In this document: one piece after another, positions 1-9,161 of the stretch
Layout: each line of letters opens with the position of its first letter
Position numbering within the stretch: position 1 is the stretch's first letter
Source of the DNA: an uncultured Pelagibacteraceae bacterium
GTDB taxonomy: Bacteria; Pseudomonadota; Alphaproteobacteria; Pelagibacterales; Pelagibacteraceae
Length of the DNA: 64,000 nt
Reading direction: 5' to 3'
NCBI GenBank assembly: GCA_902604795.1
Contig: CACKZV010000006.1
Span: 1 to 64,000, forward strand
The notes under the pieces: generated by a model
What the model was told of the DNA's origin: nothing
Databases searched by the model: none
What the model saw: the letters and a program-made list of their open reading frames with translations, nothing else
Program-made: the position numbers and the translations under genes

Positions 1-873
1 TGTATTTTTAATAGCTGCTGAAATACCCGCTATTGATGCCATCATTGCATCATTTAATTCTTTTTTATCCTTCTTGTTTAATTTTTTTTTCAAAAGCTTA
101 TTCATTACTACTGCTTGTAAAACATTAAGGATTTCGGAATATATATTTCTAATAATTGCTGGACCTCTAAAACTTTTTCTTTGTTTATAAATTTCTTTAG
201 GTGTAATTTGATCATTTAATTTTTTAACTGCTTCAAATTGAAACCTTAATTTTTTTCCAACTCTTACAAGTTTATCGTCAGCTAAATTTTTTTCATAAAT
301 TTTAGATATCTCAGGGTCTACTTTTGAAAGTACCATATCAAGCAAGTCCATTGTTGAATTAAAATATGGCCAGTTTTTTTCCATATCTATAAGTGTCTTT
401 TTAAATTTTTTAATTGATGAATATCTCAAAGCTTCTGCAGTACCTAACCATGCGGGTAACATTAATCTAATCTGCGTCCAGGCAAATACCCAAGGGATAG
501 CTCTCAAACTATTTATATTATCAACATTTTTTCTTTTTGAAGGTCTAGATCCTATTGATAGTTTGCCGAGTGCCATATGTGGGGTTACAGTTTTAAAATA
601 TCTAATGAAATCTGAACTTTGGTTTATATTTTTTCTATAAGAGCTTGTTGATATTTCTGACATACTTTGAATTAATTTTACCCAGCTATCTTTTGGTTTT
701 GGAGGTGGATTTAAAGTAGCTTCCATAACAGATCCTATGTAACTACATAGATTATATTTTGCTAAAGGTTCATAACCATACTTTTGTTGTATTACTTCTC
801 CTTGGTCTGTAATCCTAATTTTGCCATTAACTGAACCTGCTGGCTGTGATCTCAATGTAGCTTGTATTGGTCC
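1..873 (-). CDS. ppc: Phosphoenolpyruvate carboxylase, C-terminal part (broken at 5' end)
   Basis: The minus-strand frame is open from about 873 to base 1 and reads as the last third of PEP carboxylase, the cytosolic enzyme that carboxylates PEP to oxaloacetate to refill the TCA cycle. Visible family motifs, in order, are GSVNGKIRITDQGEV, EATLNPPP, the IGSRPSKR loop, LRAIPWVFAWTQ and RLMLPAWLG. The frame ends at base 1 with SIAGISAAIKNT, matching the usual end of the protein, so only one or two codons and the stop lie outside the window. The 5' side stops abruptly near the conserved GGGP motif, where ccdA sequence begins on the other strand. The truncation is therefore not natural decay but a junction. 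Family identity is secure. Confidence 0.93.
863..873. other. Head-to-head junction between ppc and ccdA with 11-bp shared sequence
   Basis: Leftward of 873 the minus strand encodes PEP carboxylase without a break. Rightward of 863 the plus strand encodes CcdA. The shared bases tgtattggtcc read as part of GPIQ in ppc and as CIGP in ccdA. Both genes lose their 5' parts here and face away from each other. Microhomology at an inverted join is typical of multiple-displacement amplification chimeras and of some misassemblies. A real genomic inversion is possible but would have broken two housekeeping genes at once. Confidence 0.75.
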
Positions 874-1162
874 GATTTTAGGATCAATTCTTGCAATCGC
901 ATCAACTGAAGATAGTATTAATAAAGGAATTGGTCTTTTATCATTTTATTCTCTTGGACTAGCTATTCCCTTTGTTCTATCAGGTTATTTGATACAAAAA
1001 TTTATGATTTTTTCTAAAAATCTAAAAGCAAAGATGAAAATGATAAATATGTTTGGTGGATCTTTACTGCTAATTACAGGAATACTAATGATCACTAACC
1101 AGTTGCAAGCTTTAGGTTATTATCTTCTTGAGTATATGCCTTTTCTACAGAGCATAGGTTAA
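863..1162 (+). CDS. ccdA: Cytochrome c biogenesis protein CcdA, C-terminal fragment
   Basis: About 99 residues match the C-terminal half of CcdA, the polytopic membrane protein that carries reductant across the inner membrane for cytochrome c maturation. Visible features are the CIGPILGSILAIAS segment with the second redox Cys region, then GLLSFYSLGLAIPFVLSGYL and a last hydrophobic helix with the family GG-LL-ITGILM pattern. The open frame extends left to an ATG at 821, but residues before CIGP are antisense to ppc and do not belong to the protein. The usual TP before CIGP is missing (VA instead), which places the break at 863. The stop is one base from the convergent dioxygenase gene. Confidence 0.85.
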   Translation, partial: CIGPILGSILAIASTEDSINKGIGLLSFYSLGLAIPFVLSGYLIQKFMIFSKNLKAKMKMINMFGGSLLLITGILMITNQLQALGYYLLEYMPFLQSIG

Positions 1163-1163
1163 A

Positions 1164-2282
1164 TTAATTTATATTAAACTTTCTTTGCAAATGTCTGAGC
1201 TTGCTATCAGTACTATCATATTCAATATAGCACCCTTGTAAAAATCTTTTACCTTCATTTGGATTAAATTCTGTTCTACCATGAAGTAATCTGTAATTAT
1301 CCATCATAATTAAATCTCCAGATATTAATCTAAATTCTATTCTATAGAAATCAGAGTTATATAAATCGGATAATTTTTTTCTAGCCTTATAATAAAGGTC
1401 TAATTCCTCTTTTTTTAAAACTGGCACGTAATCAAGCCTAGGACTAAATCTAACCTGTTTAAAATTCTTGTTTTCATCGAGCTCTATTAATTCAGACCAG
1501 TCTTCTAAAATCACATCTTTATCAATAAATTTAAATTTTACTTTAACTTTGGTTAATATTTCATAATATTCAGGAAAATCTTTTTTTAAATCTTCAGTTA
1601 CAGCATAACCATCAACCAACGTTGATAAACCACCAGTTACTTCATTTTCAATACAATGCAATATCTGAATACAAGGGACAGGATTTCTATATGGATTATC
1701 GGTGTGAGGAGCCAAAGGTAACGGTGTATATGCAAGATCATTAGGATTAGGTTTTGATGAAACATTAAAGTGCTCGCCAAAATTAGTTCTTCTAACACTA
1801 CCTATTGAGTTGGCAAATTTGATTAAATAATTATCATGAGTTGGAACATTCTTTATAATTGCAAATCCATACTTGTAAAAAGAAGTAAGCAATTCATGCA
1901 TTTCAACACTTTCATAAATATTCTCATGAAAATTGAATTTTTTTACGTCACTGAGTGATGAAGTCCATTTTACTTTTTCTTTAATTTTACTAATTGAGTT
2001 GGAATTTTTAAATTCTCGAATTATTTTATTAATATCAATTTTAGTTTCTATTCCATCTGAAAAAGTTATGTTTAATAGGTCTTTTTCAATTATTGCAGAT
2101 TTGATAATGACGTCTGATTCCATTGTACTTGGATCAAAGAGTCTCTGCTGTGTCTTTTGATCTAGTAATTCAACATTTTCTACTCTTTCTCTAAGCCAAA
2201 AAGGATGAATTTCTTCATTCAGATTTTCATCTCTAAAGAAAACCTTATTATTATCTAATTCAATTTTCATAAAATTGAGCAT
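1164..2282 (-). CDS. TauD/GBBH-like Fe(II)/2-oxoglutarate dioxygenase
   Basis: The 372-residue protein has two parts. Residues about 5-90 form the N-terminal DUF971-like domain (HPFWLRER) found in gamma-butyrobetaine hydroxylase and trimethyllysine dioxygenase. The rest is a TauD-type double-stranded helix with the iron motif PHTDNPYR (His near 192) and the distal His in LLHGRTEF (near 335). It is probably cytosolic and hydroxylates a quaternary amine or related small molecule with O2 and 2-oxoglutarate. The exact substrate cannot be read from sequence; carnitine/betaine metabolism is the best guess from domain architecture. A second start at residue 5 (MKIELD) is possible. The gene is convergent with ccdA and divergent from hisN. 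Confidence 0.85.
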   Translation of the reverse strand: MLNFMKIELDNNKVFFRDENLNEEIHPFWLRERVENVELLDQKTQQRLFDPSTMESDVIIKSAIIEKDLLNITFSDGIETKIDINKIIREFKNSNSISKIKEKVKWTSSLSDVKKFNFHENIYESVEMHELLTSFYKYGFAIIKNVPTHDNYLIKFANSIGSVRRTNFGEHFNVSSKPNPNDLAYTPLPLAPHTDNPYRNPVPCIQILHCIENEVTGGLSTLVDGYAVTEDLKKDFPEYYEILTKVKVKFKFIDKDVILEDWSELIELDENKNFKQVRFSPRLDYVPVLKKEELDLYYKARKKLSDLYNSDFYRIEFRLISGDLIMMDNYRLLHGRTEFNPNEGKRFLQGCYIEYDSTDSKLRHLQRKFNIN

Positions 2283-2331
2283 TAATTAAAAAATATCTTT
2301 AATCAAGAGAAATTAAGTAGTATTTGGAATT

Positions 2332-3135
2332 ATGGAAGACAATCTAATAATTAAAAATAATGAATTTCCAAAGTTTTTGAACCAACTAGCAATTGATTTA
2401 ACAAATTTTTATTTTAAAAAACTTAATAAGCCTTTTAAAGTTAATAATAAATTACTTGGCAAAGGATATGACCCTGTTACCACATGTGATAAAGCTTTTG
2501 AAAAATTCATTAGAGCAAAAATAACTAGAAAATTTCCTGGTCATGAAATTATTGGAGAAGAATTTGGTTACAAAAAAACTAAAAGTAATTTTAGTTGGGT
2601 AATTGATCCCATTGATGGAACAAGGTCATTTGTTATAGGAAGTCCAACTTGGAGTAATTTAATATCAGTAAATTATAAAGGCGATCCAATATTTGGTTTG
2701 GCAAACTTCCCTATGTTAAATAAGTATTATTATAATCAATCTTCAAAAATTGCATATGTTGTTGAAAATAAAAAAAGAAAAAAAATATCAGTAAACAAGA
2801 GTGTTAAATTTAAAGATATTAAATTGACTGCTGGATTTCATGGAGCAATTTCATTAAATCAACAAAAAAAAATTCCAAAACTTCTTAAATTGATACAATT
2901 CCCTTGTTCAGATGCATTGTCATATGCTCAGATATGTGAAGGTAGAATTGATGTTGTATTGCAATGTAATAATAAAATTTGGGACATTCATCCACTAATA
3001 CCAATTATCAATGCATCTGGTGGGATTACTACAACTTGGAAAAATAAAGATGCAAAGCAGGCAGGACATGTAGCGGTATCATCTAATAAAATAATTCATA
3101 AAAAAATATTAGGTTTGCTAAAACCCATCGTCTAA
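2332..3135 (+). CDS. hisN: HisN-like histidinol-phosphatase (inositol monophosphatase family)
   Basis: This 267-residue enzyme belongs to the metal-dependent inositol monophosphatase fold. Metal-binding motifs are GEEFG (near 78), DPIDGTRSF (near 93) and WDIHPLIPII (near 216). The TRSF after DPIDGT and the SDALSYAQICEGRIDVV stretch resemble alphaproteobacterial HisN, which removes phosphate from L-histidinol phosphate, more than they resemble SuhB or CysQ. It is cytosolic. It precedes the glutamine amidotransferase by 2 bp, so the two are probably cotranscribed. A role on another sugar phosphate cannot be excluded. A separate CysQ-type paralog lies at the right end of the window. Confidence 0.8.
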   Translation: MEDNLIIKNNEFPKFLNQLAIDLTNFYFKKLNKPFKVNNKLLGKGYDPVTTCDKAFEKFIRAKITRKFPGHEIIGEEFGYKKTKSNFSWVIDPIDGTRSFVIGSPTWSNLISVNYKGDPIFGLANFPMLNKYYYNQSSKIAYVVENKKRKKISVNKSVKFKDIKLTAGFHGAISLNQQKKIPKLLKLIQFPCSDALSYAQICEGRIDVVLQCNNKIWDIHPLIPIINASGGITTTWKNKDAKQAGHVAVSSNKIIHKKILGLLKPIV

Positions 3136-3137
3136 TA

Positions 3138-3869
3138 ATGGAAATTCTTGTTCTTCAACACATAAATATTGAAGATCCTGGTTTTATTAAAGATTTAATG
3201 ATCAAAGATGGAGTTAATATTACAACAGTTGAGTTAGATGAAGGTGAAAAAATTCCGAATAATTTAAATTTTTTTGATGGAATGCTTTGTATGGGTGGAC
3301 CTATGGATACTTGGATGGAAAAGGATTATCCTTGGCTGATTGAAGAAAAAAAAAAGATTAAAGAGTTTGTTGTAGATTTAAATAAGCCATACTTAGGTTT
3401 CTGTCTTGGATGTCAATTGTTGGGAGAAGTAATAGGAGGAAAAGTAGTTAGAACTAATAATCCTGAAATTGGAATGTTGGATGTGAACTTTTTGAATAAA
3501 AAAAAGAAAGATATACTTTTTGCAGATTTTCCAGAAAAAATTACATCATTACAATGGCACTCTTATGAAGTTCAAGGATTAGAAAAAAATAAAGATGTAA
3601 CATTAATTGCTTCATCAAAAGAGACAAAATATCAAATATTTCGATATAAAAAGAATGCTTATGGTATTCAATTCCACATAGAAATTAAAGATACAACTGT
3701 AAATGATTGGGGATGTGTACCTGAATATAAGTCAGCACTAGAAAATCAATTAGGGCAGGGTGCTTTGGAAAAATTTGACAAAGATGCCAAAGAAAATATG
3801 AAAAATATGAATAATTATTCAAAAATTTTATATACCAATTTCAAAAACGATATCATCCTTAATAATTAA
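3138..3869 (+). CDS. Class I glutamine amidotransferase domain protein
   Basis: The 243-residue protein is a stand-alone GATase1 domain of the GMP-synthase-like group. The nucleophile elbow GFCLGCQLLGE puts the catalytic Cys near 88, and YGIQFHIE supplies the His-x-Glu pair near 179-181. Such proteins release ammonia from glutamine or hydrolyse gamma-glutamyl compounds. Here no synthetase domain is fused, so the acceptor is unknown. It follows the HisN-like gene by 2 bp and precedes the peptide ABC operon by 71 bp. A role in gamma-glutamyl amine or polyamine breakdown is possible but not shown. Confidence 0.8.
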   Translation: MEILVLQHINIEDPGFIKDLMIKDGVNITTVELDEGEKIPNNLNFFDGMLCMGGPMDTWMEKDYPWLIEEKKKIKEFVVDLNKPYLGFCLGCQLLGEVIGGKVVRTNNPEIGMLDVNFLNKKKKDILFADFPEKITSLQWHSYEVQGLEKNKDVTLIASSKETKYQIFRYKKNAYGIQFHIEIKDTTVNDWGCVPEYKSALENQLGQGALEKFDKDAKENMKNMNNYSKILYTNFKNDIILNN

Positions 3870-3940
3870 GTCACCTATTTTACCCTTGTAGTTAACTCAT
3901 TAATCAGGTTTAATTTTATTTGTAATAATTAGGAGGAAAA

Positions 3941-5503
3941 ATGAAATTTAAAAATTTTATTAAAATTTTCTTTGCAATTTTATTTGTTTTTGTGTCAACA
4001 CATTCATACGCGAAAACAATTAAATGGTCTATGCAAGGAGATAGTTTAACTTTGGATCCTCATGCCCAAAATGAAGGTCCCACAACACAAGTTTCAAGAC
4101 AGGTCTATGAAGCACTTGTAACAAGAGGTCTAGATATGAGTATTGAACCTCAACTTGCAACTGATTGGAAAACTACTGATCCAAATACTTGGGTTTTTAA
4201 TTTAAGAAAAGATGTAAAATTTTCTGATGGTACAGATATGACAGCAAAAGATGTTGTCTTTAGTATTTTGAGAGCAAAACAACCTACATCAGATTTTAAA
4301 GAATACATCAGTACAATTTCTGATGTTAAAGAAATTGATAACTACACTGTTCAAGTGATTACAAGTAAACCAAATCCAATTCTTTTAAACCAATTATCAA
4401 ATATATTTATAATGTCTAAAAAATGGTCTATTGATTTTGGAGCTACAGTTTCACAAAACTGGGATGGTGGAGAAGAAACATTCTCAGCAACTAACGCTAT
4501 GGGAACTGGACCATTCAAAATTACTCTAAGAGAACCAAATACTAAGACAGTATTTGAAAGAAATAGTAATTGGTGGGGTTCAATGAAAGATAATAGTGTT
4601 ACTGAAATACACTTATTACCAATTAAAAACTCGGCTACAAGAGTTGCAGCATTATTATCTGGTGAAGTTGATCTAGTAACTGATGCTCCAGTTCAAGACT
4701 TAGCTAGAATTGGAAATTCTGCAGATCATGAAGTAGTAAGTACTGCTCAAATGCGTACTATCTTTTTAGGTATGGACCAAGCAGCAGATAAATTAAGATC
4801 TGGAAATACTGGTGATAATCCATTTAAGAAAAAAGAAGTAAGACAGGCGCTTTATCAAGCAATAGATATTGAAGCAATAAAGAAAAAAGTTATGAGAGGC
4901 CTTAGTGAGCCTGCAGGAATCATAACTTTTCCTGGAGTAAATGGATACACAAAAGATCTAGATAAAAGATTGCCTTATGATGTTGAGGCTGCGAAAAAAT
5001 TATTAGCTAATGCAGGATATCCAAAAGGTTTTGATGTTGAACTAAGATGCCCTAATGACAGGTATGTAAATGACGAAGCAATTTGCACTGCAGTAGTTGG
5101 AATGTTAGGTAAAATAGGTGTTAATGTAAACTTATTTGCCCAAACTAAAAGTAAACACTTTAAAGAGCTTAAAGAAGATAAAGGTGATTTCTATATGCTA
5201 GGATGGGGAGTTCCAACATTAGATAGTCATTATGTTTTCCATTATTTATATGAGTCAGGAGCTAGCTGGAATAAAGTTAACTTTAGCAACAGCGAAGTTG
5301 ATGCTGCTATAAGAGTTATGGAAGGTGAAGTTGACCTAGATAAAAGAAATGCAGCTATTGCAAATGCTTGGAAAATTGTAAAAGATGATATTTCATATCT
5401 TCCTTTACATCACCAAGTAATTTCTTGGGCAACTAAAAATAATGTAGATGTTCCAATAAGACCGAATAATGAACCATTATTCCGTTTTGCAAGTTTTAAA
5501 TAA
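3941..5503 (+). CDS. ABC transporter substrate-binding protein, family 5 (peptide/opine type)
   Basis: The 520-residue protein starts with a signal peptide (Lys-rich start, hydrophobic core, cleavage after HSYA near residue 25) and continues as a DppA/OppA-type periplasmic binding protein. Family signs are the LDPHAQNEGPT segment, WVFNLRKDVKFSDG and the late LHHQVISWA. A strong ribosome site (aggagg, 8 bases before ATG) precedes it, consistent with high expression. It starts an operon with two permeases and a fused ATPase. The ligand may be a peptide, opine or other small solute; this family is too broad to decide. A perfect 12-bp stem-loop follows the stop codon. Confidence 0.92.
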   Translation: MKFKNFIKIFFAILFVFVSTHSYAKTIKWSMQGDSLTLDPHAQNEGPTTQVSRQVYEALVTRGLDMSIEPQLATDWKTTDPNTWVFNLRKDVKFSDGTDMTAKDVVFSILRAKQPTSDFKEYISTISDVKEIDNYTVQVITSKPNPILLNQLSNIFIMSKKWSIDFGATVSQNWDGGEETFSATNAMGTGPFKITLREPNTKTVFERNSNWWGSMKDNSVTEIHLLPIKNSATRVAALLSGEVDLVTDAPVQDLARIGNSADHEVVSTAQMRTIFLGMDQAADKLRSGNTGDNPFKKKEVRQALYQAIDIEAIKKKVMRGLSEPAGIITFPGVNGYTKDLDKRLPYDVEAAKKLLANAGYPKGFDVELRCPNDRYVNDEAICTAVVGMLGKIGVNVNLFAQTKSKHFKELKEDKGDFYMLGWGVPTLDSHYVFHYLYESGASWNKVNFSNSEVDAAIRVMEGEVDLDKRNAAIANAWKIVKDDISYLPLHHQVISWATKNNVDVPIRPNNEPLFRFASFK

Positions 5504-5515
5504 ATAACTTTTTTT

Positions 5516-5544
5516 ATAAGCCCTTTGTTTTACAAAGGGCTTAT
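5516..5544 (+). terminator. Stem-loop between binding-protein gene and permease gene
   Basis: A perfect 12-bp inverted repeat (ataagccctttg / caaagggcttat) with a 5-base loop lies 13 bp after the binding-protein stop. No run of T follows, so it is more likely an mRNA stabiliser or partial attenuator than a full terminator. Its place fits stronger expression of the binding protein than of the membrane parts. Confidence 0.7.
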
Positions 5545-5564
5545 AAGTATAAATATTTCTTAAA

Positions 5565-6548
5565 TTGATAAAGTATTTTTTCAAACGTCTGATTCAATCA
5601 GTAATAGTGATGCTTGTTGTATCATTTGTTTCGTTTTCTTTATTTAACTTTGTGGGTGATCCAATTAACAATATGGTTGGTGAAGAAACTTCTGATGAAG
5701 AAAGAGCAGAATTGAGAGAAACTCTTGGACTGACAGATCCAATACATATCCAATTTTCAAGGTTTGTGGTTAATGCCTCTAAAGGGGAATTTGGAATTTC
5801 ATATCAGTTAAGAAGACCAGTTTCAGAATTAATTATTGAAAGATTACCAGCAACTATGGAATTAGTTTTAATTTCTGCGTTAATTGCATTAGTTTCAGGA
5901 ACATTATTAGGAGTATACACAGGTATCAATAGAAAAGGTTTTTTGAGTGATTTTATATTGGCCATATCTCTTTTGGGAGTATCACTTCCAACTTTTGTAA
6001 TTGGTATACTTTTTATTTATCTTTTTGCAGTAATATTAGGAGTGCTCCCATCTTTTGGAAGAGGAGAAGTGATTGACCTAGGATTTTGGACTACTGGACT
6101 TTTAACAGTTTCAGGATTGAAGGCTATTATACTTCCATCTGTAACACTAAGTCTCTTTCAAATGACTTATATAATTAGATTAGTAAGAGCAGAGATGATG
6201 GAAATATTACAAACTGATTATATAAAATTTGCTAGAGCTCGAGGCATAAGTGAAAAAAGTATTAACTATAAACATGCACTAAAAAATGGATTAATTCCTG
6301 TTATAACTATAGCTGGAATAAATATAGGCACTTTAGTTGCTTTCTCAATAATTACCGAAACTGTTTTTCAATGGCCTGGAATGGGTTTTTTATTTATTCA
6401 GGCGGTTCAATTCGTAGACATACCAATTATGTCGGCTTATTTAGTATTTATAGCTTTTGTATTTGTAATGATAAATTTTATTGTAGATATACTATACTAT
6501 TTTATTGATCCAAGAATTCGAGTTAAAGGGGATGCTACAAGTGGATAA
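5565..6548 (+). CDS. ABC transporter permease, DppB type
   Basis: This 327-residue inner-membrane protein has the DppB layout: an N-terminal helix (IKYFFKRLIQSVIVML), a periplasmic segment with FNFVGDPI, and about five further helices. The ABC-contact loop is DYIKFARARGISEKS around 222-236, followed by KHALKNGLIPV. The start is a TTG codon at 5565, which gives the normal DppB N-terminus; no ATG fits and the ribosome site is poor. It lies just after the stem-loop and overlaps the next permease. It forms the translocation pore with the DppC-type partner. Confidence 0.9.
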   Translation: MIKYFFKRLIQSVIVMLVVSFVSFSLFNFVGDPINNMVGEETSDEERAELRETLGLTDPIHIQFSRFVVNASKGEFGISYQLRRPVSELIIERLPATMELVLISALIALVSGTLLGVYTGINRKGFLSDFILAISLLGVSLPTFVIGILFIYLFAVILGVLPSFGRGEVIDLGFWTTGLLTVSGLKAIILPSVTLSLFQMTYIIRLVRAEMMEILQTDYIKFARARGISEKSINYKHALKNGLIPVITIAGINIGTLVAFSIITETVFQWPGMGFLFIQAVQFVDIPIMSAYLVFIAFVFVMINFIVDILYYFIDPRIRVKGDATSG

Positions 6549-7470
6549 TAAAACACTAAATTCTTGGGAAAGACTAAAAGATAGCGACATTTACTTTAGC
6601 TTTATTAAATCTCCAACTGCAATTGTATCATCAATAATATTATTAGTAATTTTCTTTTGTTCTTTTTTTGTTGAGTTTGTTACCCCTCATAACCCATTTG
6701 ACCCTTCATCATTATCTCTAATGGAAGCTTTTACCCCTCCTTCTTGGACAGAGGATGGTATGGCAAAATTTATCTTAGGTACAGATGGACAAGGAAGAGA
6801 TATGCTTTCAACAATTCTTTATGGTTCGCGAATTTCATTAATAGTTGGATTTTCAGCAATTATTTTTAGTTTAATTTTAGGTGTCTCCCTAGGTTTAACG
6901 GCAGGTTACTTTGGTGGAAAATATGAAATGATAGTAATGAGATTAACAGATGTTCAGCTGACAGTACCGAGTATACTAATGGCTCTATTAGTTGATGGTA
7001 TTGCAAGAGGTATAATTTCTAGAGAAATGCATGACGAGATGGCAATATATGTTTTAATTTTTGCAATAGGCATTTCAGAGTGGCCTCAATTTGCAAGAGT
7101 TTCTCGTGCAGCAACTTTAGTAGAAAAAAATAAAGATTATGTTTCAGCTTCATCAATTATAGGTGTTTCAAATTTACTTATTATGTTTAAGCATATACTG
7201 CCAAATATAATGAGACCTGTTTTGGTAATAGGTACAATTGGTCTAGCTCTTGCTATAATTGCAGAGTCAACATTGAGCTTTTTAGGAGTGGGAGTTCCTC
7301 CAACAACACCTTCATTGGGTACTTTAATTAGATTAGGAAATGATTTTTTATTTTCAGGTGAATGGTGGATAACATTCTTTCCTGCAATATTCTTAGTTAT
7401 TCTTGCTTTCTCAATTAATTTATTAGGAGATTGGATGAGAGATACTCTTAACCCAAGGTTAAAAAAATGA
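6541..7470 (+). CDS. ABC transporter permease, DppC type
   Basis: A DppC-family permease of about 310 residues. It has a cytoplasmic N-terminal segment, a first helix near 25-45, a periplasmic stretch with LGTDGQGRDMLSTILYGSRISL, then the core helices with the ATPase-contact loop DYVSASSIIGVSN and the AESTLSFLGVGVPPTTPSLG signature. I favour the GTG at 6541, nine bases after aaagggg; an ATG at 6532 is the alternative. Either start overlaps the upstream permease, so translation is coupled. The last codons overlap the ATPase start in an ATGA arrangement. Confidence 0.9.
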   Translation: MDNKTLNSWERLKDSDIYFSFIKSPTAIVSSIILLVIFFCSFFVEFVTPHNPFDPSSLSLMEAFTPPSWTEDGMAKFILGTDGQGRDMLSTILYGSRISLIVGFSAIIFSLILGVSLGLTAGYFGGKYEMIVMRLTDVQLTVPSILMALLVDGIARGIISREMHDEMAIYVLIFAIGISEWPQFARVSRAATLVEKNKDYVSASSIIGVSNLLIMFKHILPNIMRPVLVIGTIGLALAIIAESTLSFLGVGVPPTTPSLGTLIRLGNDFLFSGEWWITFFPAIFLVILAFSINLLGDWMRDTLNPRLKK

Positions 7471-9149
7471 CTTTTCTTAAAATAAGTAATTTGAGTGTCG
7501 ACTATAAAATGAGAAAAGAAACAGTAAATGCTGCAAAAAACATTAATATAGAAATTAAAAAAGGCGAAATTGTTGGATTAGTTGGGGAGTCTGGTTCAGG
7601 AAAAAGTACTGTAGCTAATGCAATTGTAAATTTAATTGATGAACCTGGTAAAGTTTCGAGTGGATCAATATTAATGGGAGAAAAAAATATTAGCGAAAAT
7701 CCAGAAACAATTGTTCAGTATCGAGGAAAAAAAATTGGATTAATATTTCAAGATCCTCAAACCTCTTTAAATCCTATTTTAACAATTGGTGAACAGCTTA
7801 TAGAAACAATACAGACTCACATAAATTTAAGTTCAGAGGATGCAAAAAATAAAGCAATTAATCTATTAAAAGAGGTAGGGATCAAGGATGCCGAAAAAAG
7901 GTTTTATAATTACCCTCACCAATTTTCTGGTGGGATGAGACAAAGAGTTGTTATTTCTCTTGCTTTATGTTGTGAGCCTGAATTATTAATTGCAGATGAA
8001 CCAACAACAGCACTAGACGTTTCTATTCAGTCTCAAATTCTTGAATTAATAAAAAGATTAACAAATGAGAGAAACTTAGCTGTAATACTAATTACCCACG
8101 ATATGGGGGTTATAGCTGAAACTACAGATAGAGTAGCTGTAATGAAAAATGGAGACTTAGTCGAAATAGGTTTAACCAAACAGATATTAGTTAAGCCCAA
8201 GGAAAAATACACAAAAAGTTTAGTTAGCTCTGTACCACCAACTAATAAAAAAATATCTAGATTTACAATAATTGAAAAAGAGAATGTTAATAATCAAAAT
8301 AATAACATTAAAATATTAAACAGATGGTCTAAAAAGATAATTATTGATCAAAATTTAATAGAAATAAAAAATTTGAGCAAATCTTTTGATGATAGTTTTT
8401 TCACAGAAAATACAAAGAATTCTGTAATGGCTGTAGATGATGTCTCACTAAATATAAAAGAAGGACAATCTTTTGGTTTAGTTGGTGAGAGTGGAAGTGG
8501 TAAAACAACAATAGCAAAAATGGTTGTTAATTTGTTCAAACCTAGCTCTGGAGATATTTATTTTGACAGTGTTAATGTTACCAAAATTAAAAAAAACAAA
8601 GATCTACTTAAATTTAGAAAACAAATTCAAATGATCTTTCAGGATCCATTTTCCTCGTTAAATGGAAGACTAAAAGTAAAGGAAATTATTGCAGAACCAA
8701 TTAAACTTCATAATCCAGATATAAAATCTAGTGATTTAGATAGTTATATTCATGATTTATTAGAATCTGTTGAATTAACTCAACAGTCTGCAATCAGATA
8801 TCCCCATGAATTTTCAGGGGGACAAAGACAAAGAATATCAATAGCAAGAGCATTAGCTACACAACCAAGACTTCTTGTTTGTGACGAACCTACATCAGCA
8901 TTAGATGTAAGCATTCAAGCTCAAATATTAAACTTATTAAAAGATCTTCAAGAACAGTTAAATCTCACAATTTTATTTATAAGCCATGATTTACCGGTTG
9001 TAAGACAAATGTGTGATAAAATAGCTGTTCTTAAAGACGGAAAATTATGTGAAGTGTCAGAAACTGAGGAGTTGTTTAAAAATCCTAAACATAATTATAC
9101 TAAGGAACTACTAAAATTAATGCCAAAAATTGAGTCAATTCATAACTAA
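7467..9149 (+). CDS. Fused two-domain ABC ATPase, DppD-DppF type
   Basis: One 560-residue chain carries both ATPases of an oligopeptide-type importer. Domain 1 has Walker A GESGSGKST near 40, the FSGGMRQRV signature near 151 and LLIADEPTT near 172. Domain 2 has GESGSGKTT near 339, FSGGQRQRIS near 448 and LLVCDEPTS near 468. A linker of about 60 residues joins them. The usual C-terminal oligopeptide extension that ends in a Cys-rich iron-sulfur motif is not apparent. It is cytosolic, bound to the two permeases. The fused form is known in YejF/GsiA-type systems, so glutathione or peptide uptake is conceivable. Confidence 0.92.
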   Translation: MTFLKISNLSVDYKMRKETVNAAKNINIEIKKGEIVGLVGESGSGKSTVANAIVNLIDEPGKVSSGSILMGEKNISENPETIVQYRGKKIGLIFQDPQTSLNPILTIGEQLIETIQTHINLSSEDAKNKAINLLKEVGIKDAEKRFYNYPHQFSGGMRQRVVISLALCCEPELLIADEPTTALDVSIQSQILELIKRLTNERNLAVILITHDMGVIAETTDRVAVMKNGDLVEIGLTKQILVKPKEKYTKSLVSSVPPTNKKISRFTIIEKENVNNQNNNIKILNRWSKKIIIDQNLIEIKNLSKSFDDSFFTENTKNSVMAVDDVSLNIKEGQSFGLVGESGSGKTTIAKMVVNLFKPSSGDIYFDSVNVTKIKKNKDLLKFRKQIQMIFQDPFSSLNGRLKVKEIIAEPIKLHNPDIKSSDLDSYIHDLLESVELTQQSAIRYPHEFSGGQRQRISIARALATQPRLLVCDEPTSALDVSIQAQILNLLKDLQEQLNLTILFISHDLPVVRQMCDKIAVLKDGKLCEVSETEELFKNPKHNYTKELLKLMPKIESIHN

Positions 9150-9161
9150 AAGGAGAAAACC

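Noticed and set aside
821-862. N-terminal part of the plus-strand frame starting at 821
   Set aside because: These residues are antisense to PEP carboxylase codons; CcdA homology begins at 863.
3873-3890. cacctattttaccc upstream of the peptide-binding protein gene as another operator copy
   Set aside because: Only seven or so core bases agree with the motif, which is within chance in this AT-rich DNA.
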